A stretch of 64,000 nt of DNA. It comes from Bacillus litorisediminis. GTDB taxonomy: Bacteria > Bacillota > Bacilli > Bacillales > JC228. Below the pieces are notes generated by a model. The model was not told where the DNA came from and did not search any database. It saw nothing but the letters and a program-made list of their open reading frames with translations. The DNA lies in assembly GCF_022808645.1 (NCBI RefSeq), contig NZ_JAKZKT010000001.1:62001-126000 (forward strand), in the 5' to 3' direction. The translations under genes were made by a program, and so were the position numbers. Below are positions 63,373-64,000 of this stretch, in pieces (positions within the stretch are counted from its first letter, which is position 1; each line of letters opens with the position of its first letter).

Positions 63373-64000
63373 ATGGAAACGAAACTTTTTCAGAAGCTTG
63401 AACAGTACTATGATGAAATGGTTTCAATCAGACGATATCTGCATCAGCATCCTGAGCTTTCATTCAAAGAATTTGAGACTGCTAAATATATTGAAAACTA
63501 TTATCGTGAGCTTGGCGTTTCAGTTAAAGGTAATGTAGGCGGAAATGGTGTTGTGGCAAGAATTAAAGGAGCAAAGCCCGGTCTTACTGTGGCGTTGCGT
63601 GCTGATTTTGACGCACTCCCGATTCAGGACGAAAAAGATGTTCCTTACAAATCTACAATTCCAGGTGTGATGCATGCATGCGGACATGACGGACATACAG
63701 CTACCCTTTTAGTATTAGGAAAAGTTCTTCATGAACTGAAAGATCAACTTGAAGGGGAATACGTTTTGATTCATCAGCATGCTGAAGAATTTGCACCAGG
63801 CGGAGCGATTAGCATGATTGAAGATGGCTGCTTAGAAGGTGTTGATGTTATCTTTGGTACTCACTTATGGTCAACAGAACCTTTAGGCACAATTCAATAC
63901 CGTGTCGGACCTATAATGGCAGCTGCCGACCGATTTGAAATTACAATCCAGGGTCAAGGCGGGCATGGGGCGCAGCCTCACCGAACTAGAGATGCAATTG
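63373..64000 (+). CDS. M20-family amidohydrolase (N-acyl-L-amino acid amidohydrolase), N-terminal part
   Basis: The gene runs off the right edge after 209 residues. Motifs: SIRRYLHQHPELSFKEFETA, VALRADFDALPIQDEKDVPY, the metal ligands in VMHACGHDGHTATLLVLGK, HQHAEEFAPGGA and GGHGAQPHRTRDA in the dimerisation domain. The pattern is that of the HipO/YhaA group, di-metal hydrolases that deacylate N-acyl amino acids or related amides. Start ATG 63373 follows GAGGGGG. Confidence 0.9.
   Translation, partial: METKLFQKLEQYYDEMVSIRRYLHQHPELSFKEFETAKYIENYYRELGVSVKGNVGGNGVVARIKGAKPGLTVALRADFDALPIQDEKDVPYKSTIPGVMHACGHDGHTATLLVLGKVLHELKDQLEGEYVLIHQHAEEFAPGGAISMIEDGCLEGVDVIFGTHLWSTEPLGTIQYRVGPIMAAADRFEITIQGQGGHGAQPHRTRDAI

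Overview
This window looks like the chromosome of a spore-forming Bacillus sensu lato (Bacillaceae). It is AT-rich, ribosome-binding sites are strong AGGAGG types, and the gene set is typical of the group: ComK and an IDEAL-domain protein side by side, YhfN-type M48 protease, LcfB-type acyl-CoA ligase behind a FadR operator, YhfI-LplJ, YhfH, HemE-HemH, HmoB and a LiaF-LiaS-LiaR system. In B. subtilis most of these lie close together (the yhf/hem/comK block). Here that backbone is split, so the window reads as conserved core interrupted by accessory DNA.

Layout. 1-9.3 kb: S9 peptidase (cut by the window edge), a hypothetical gene, comK, IDEAL gene, M48 protease, a 52-bp tandem repeat array, and a 1642-residue secreted lamin-tail/metallophosphoesterase protein. 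9.3-41.1 kb: an accessory island full of decayed DNA. It holds two DUF3231 genes, a DabB-DabA-YbcF-MpsC locus (inorganic carbon uptake or cation/membrane-potential system), remnants of IS481/IS3-like, IS200, IS3, IS256, IS21 (two), Tn3 and IS110 elements, a PAS histidine kinase, an MFS transporter, two AraC-GyrI regulators, and a broken mercury-resistance operon (merR, merE-like, merA). 41.2-64 kb: core again: azlCD with a divergent XRE-cupin regulator, acyl-CoA ligase, a five-gene PTS chitobiose/cellobiose operon with a cre site, lplJ and its MBL-fold neighbour, yhfH, a DinB protein, hemEH, hmoB, liaFSR, an ion-transporter-superfamily permease, a YbaK-type deacylase, a PAP2 phosphatase and the start of an M20 amidohydrolase.

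Two themes stand out. First, the island contains about twenty broken genes, many with a single nonsense or frameshift lesion, while genes on both sides are intact. That argues for biological decay rather than poor sequence. Intact survivors (dabBA, ybcF, mpsC, both DUF3231 genes, the kinase, the MFS gene, AraC-1 and the DinB pair) are the likely functional cargo. Second, four intergenic gaps carry four unrelated tandem repeat families (52-bp, about 20-bp, 21-bp and 193-bp units). They are not CRISPR, have no convincing coding role, and at least two contain a dyad in every unit. These arrays are the least explained structures in the window.

Functionally, the PTS operon imports and phosphorylates a beta-disaccharide (EIIB, EIIC, EIIA), deacetylates it if it is chitobiose (ChbG) and hydrolyses it (GH4), under CcpA control. 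HemE and HemH are late haem-synthesis enzymes, with the haem-degrading HmoB next to them. LiaFSR senses envelope stress. All statements about families come from recognising motifs by eye; no database search was run.
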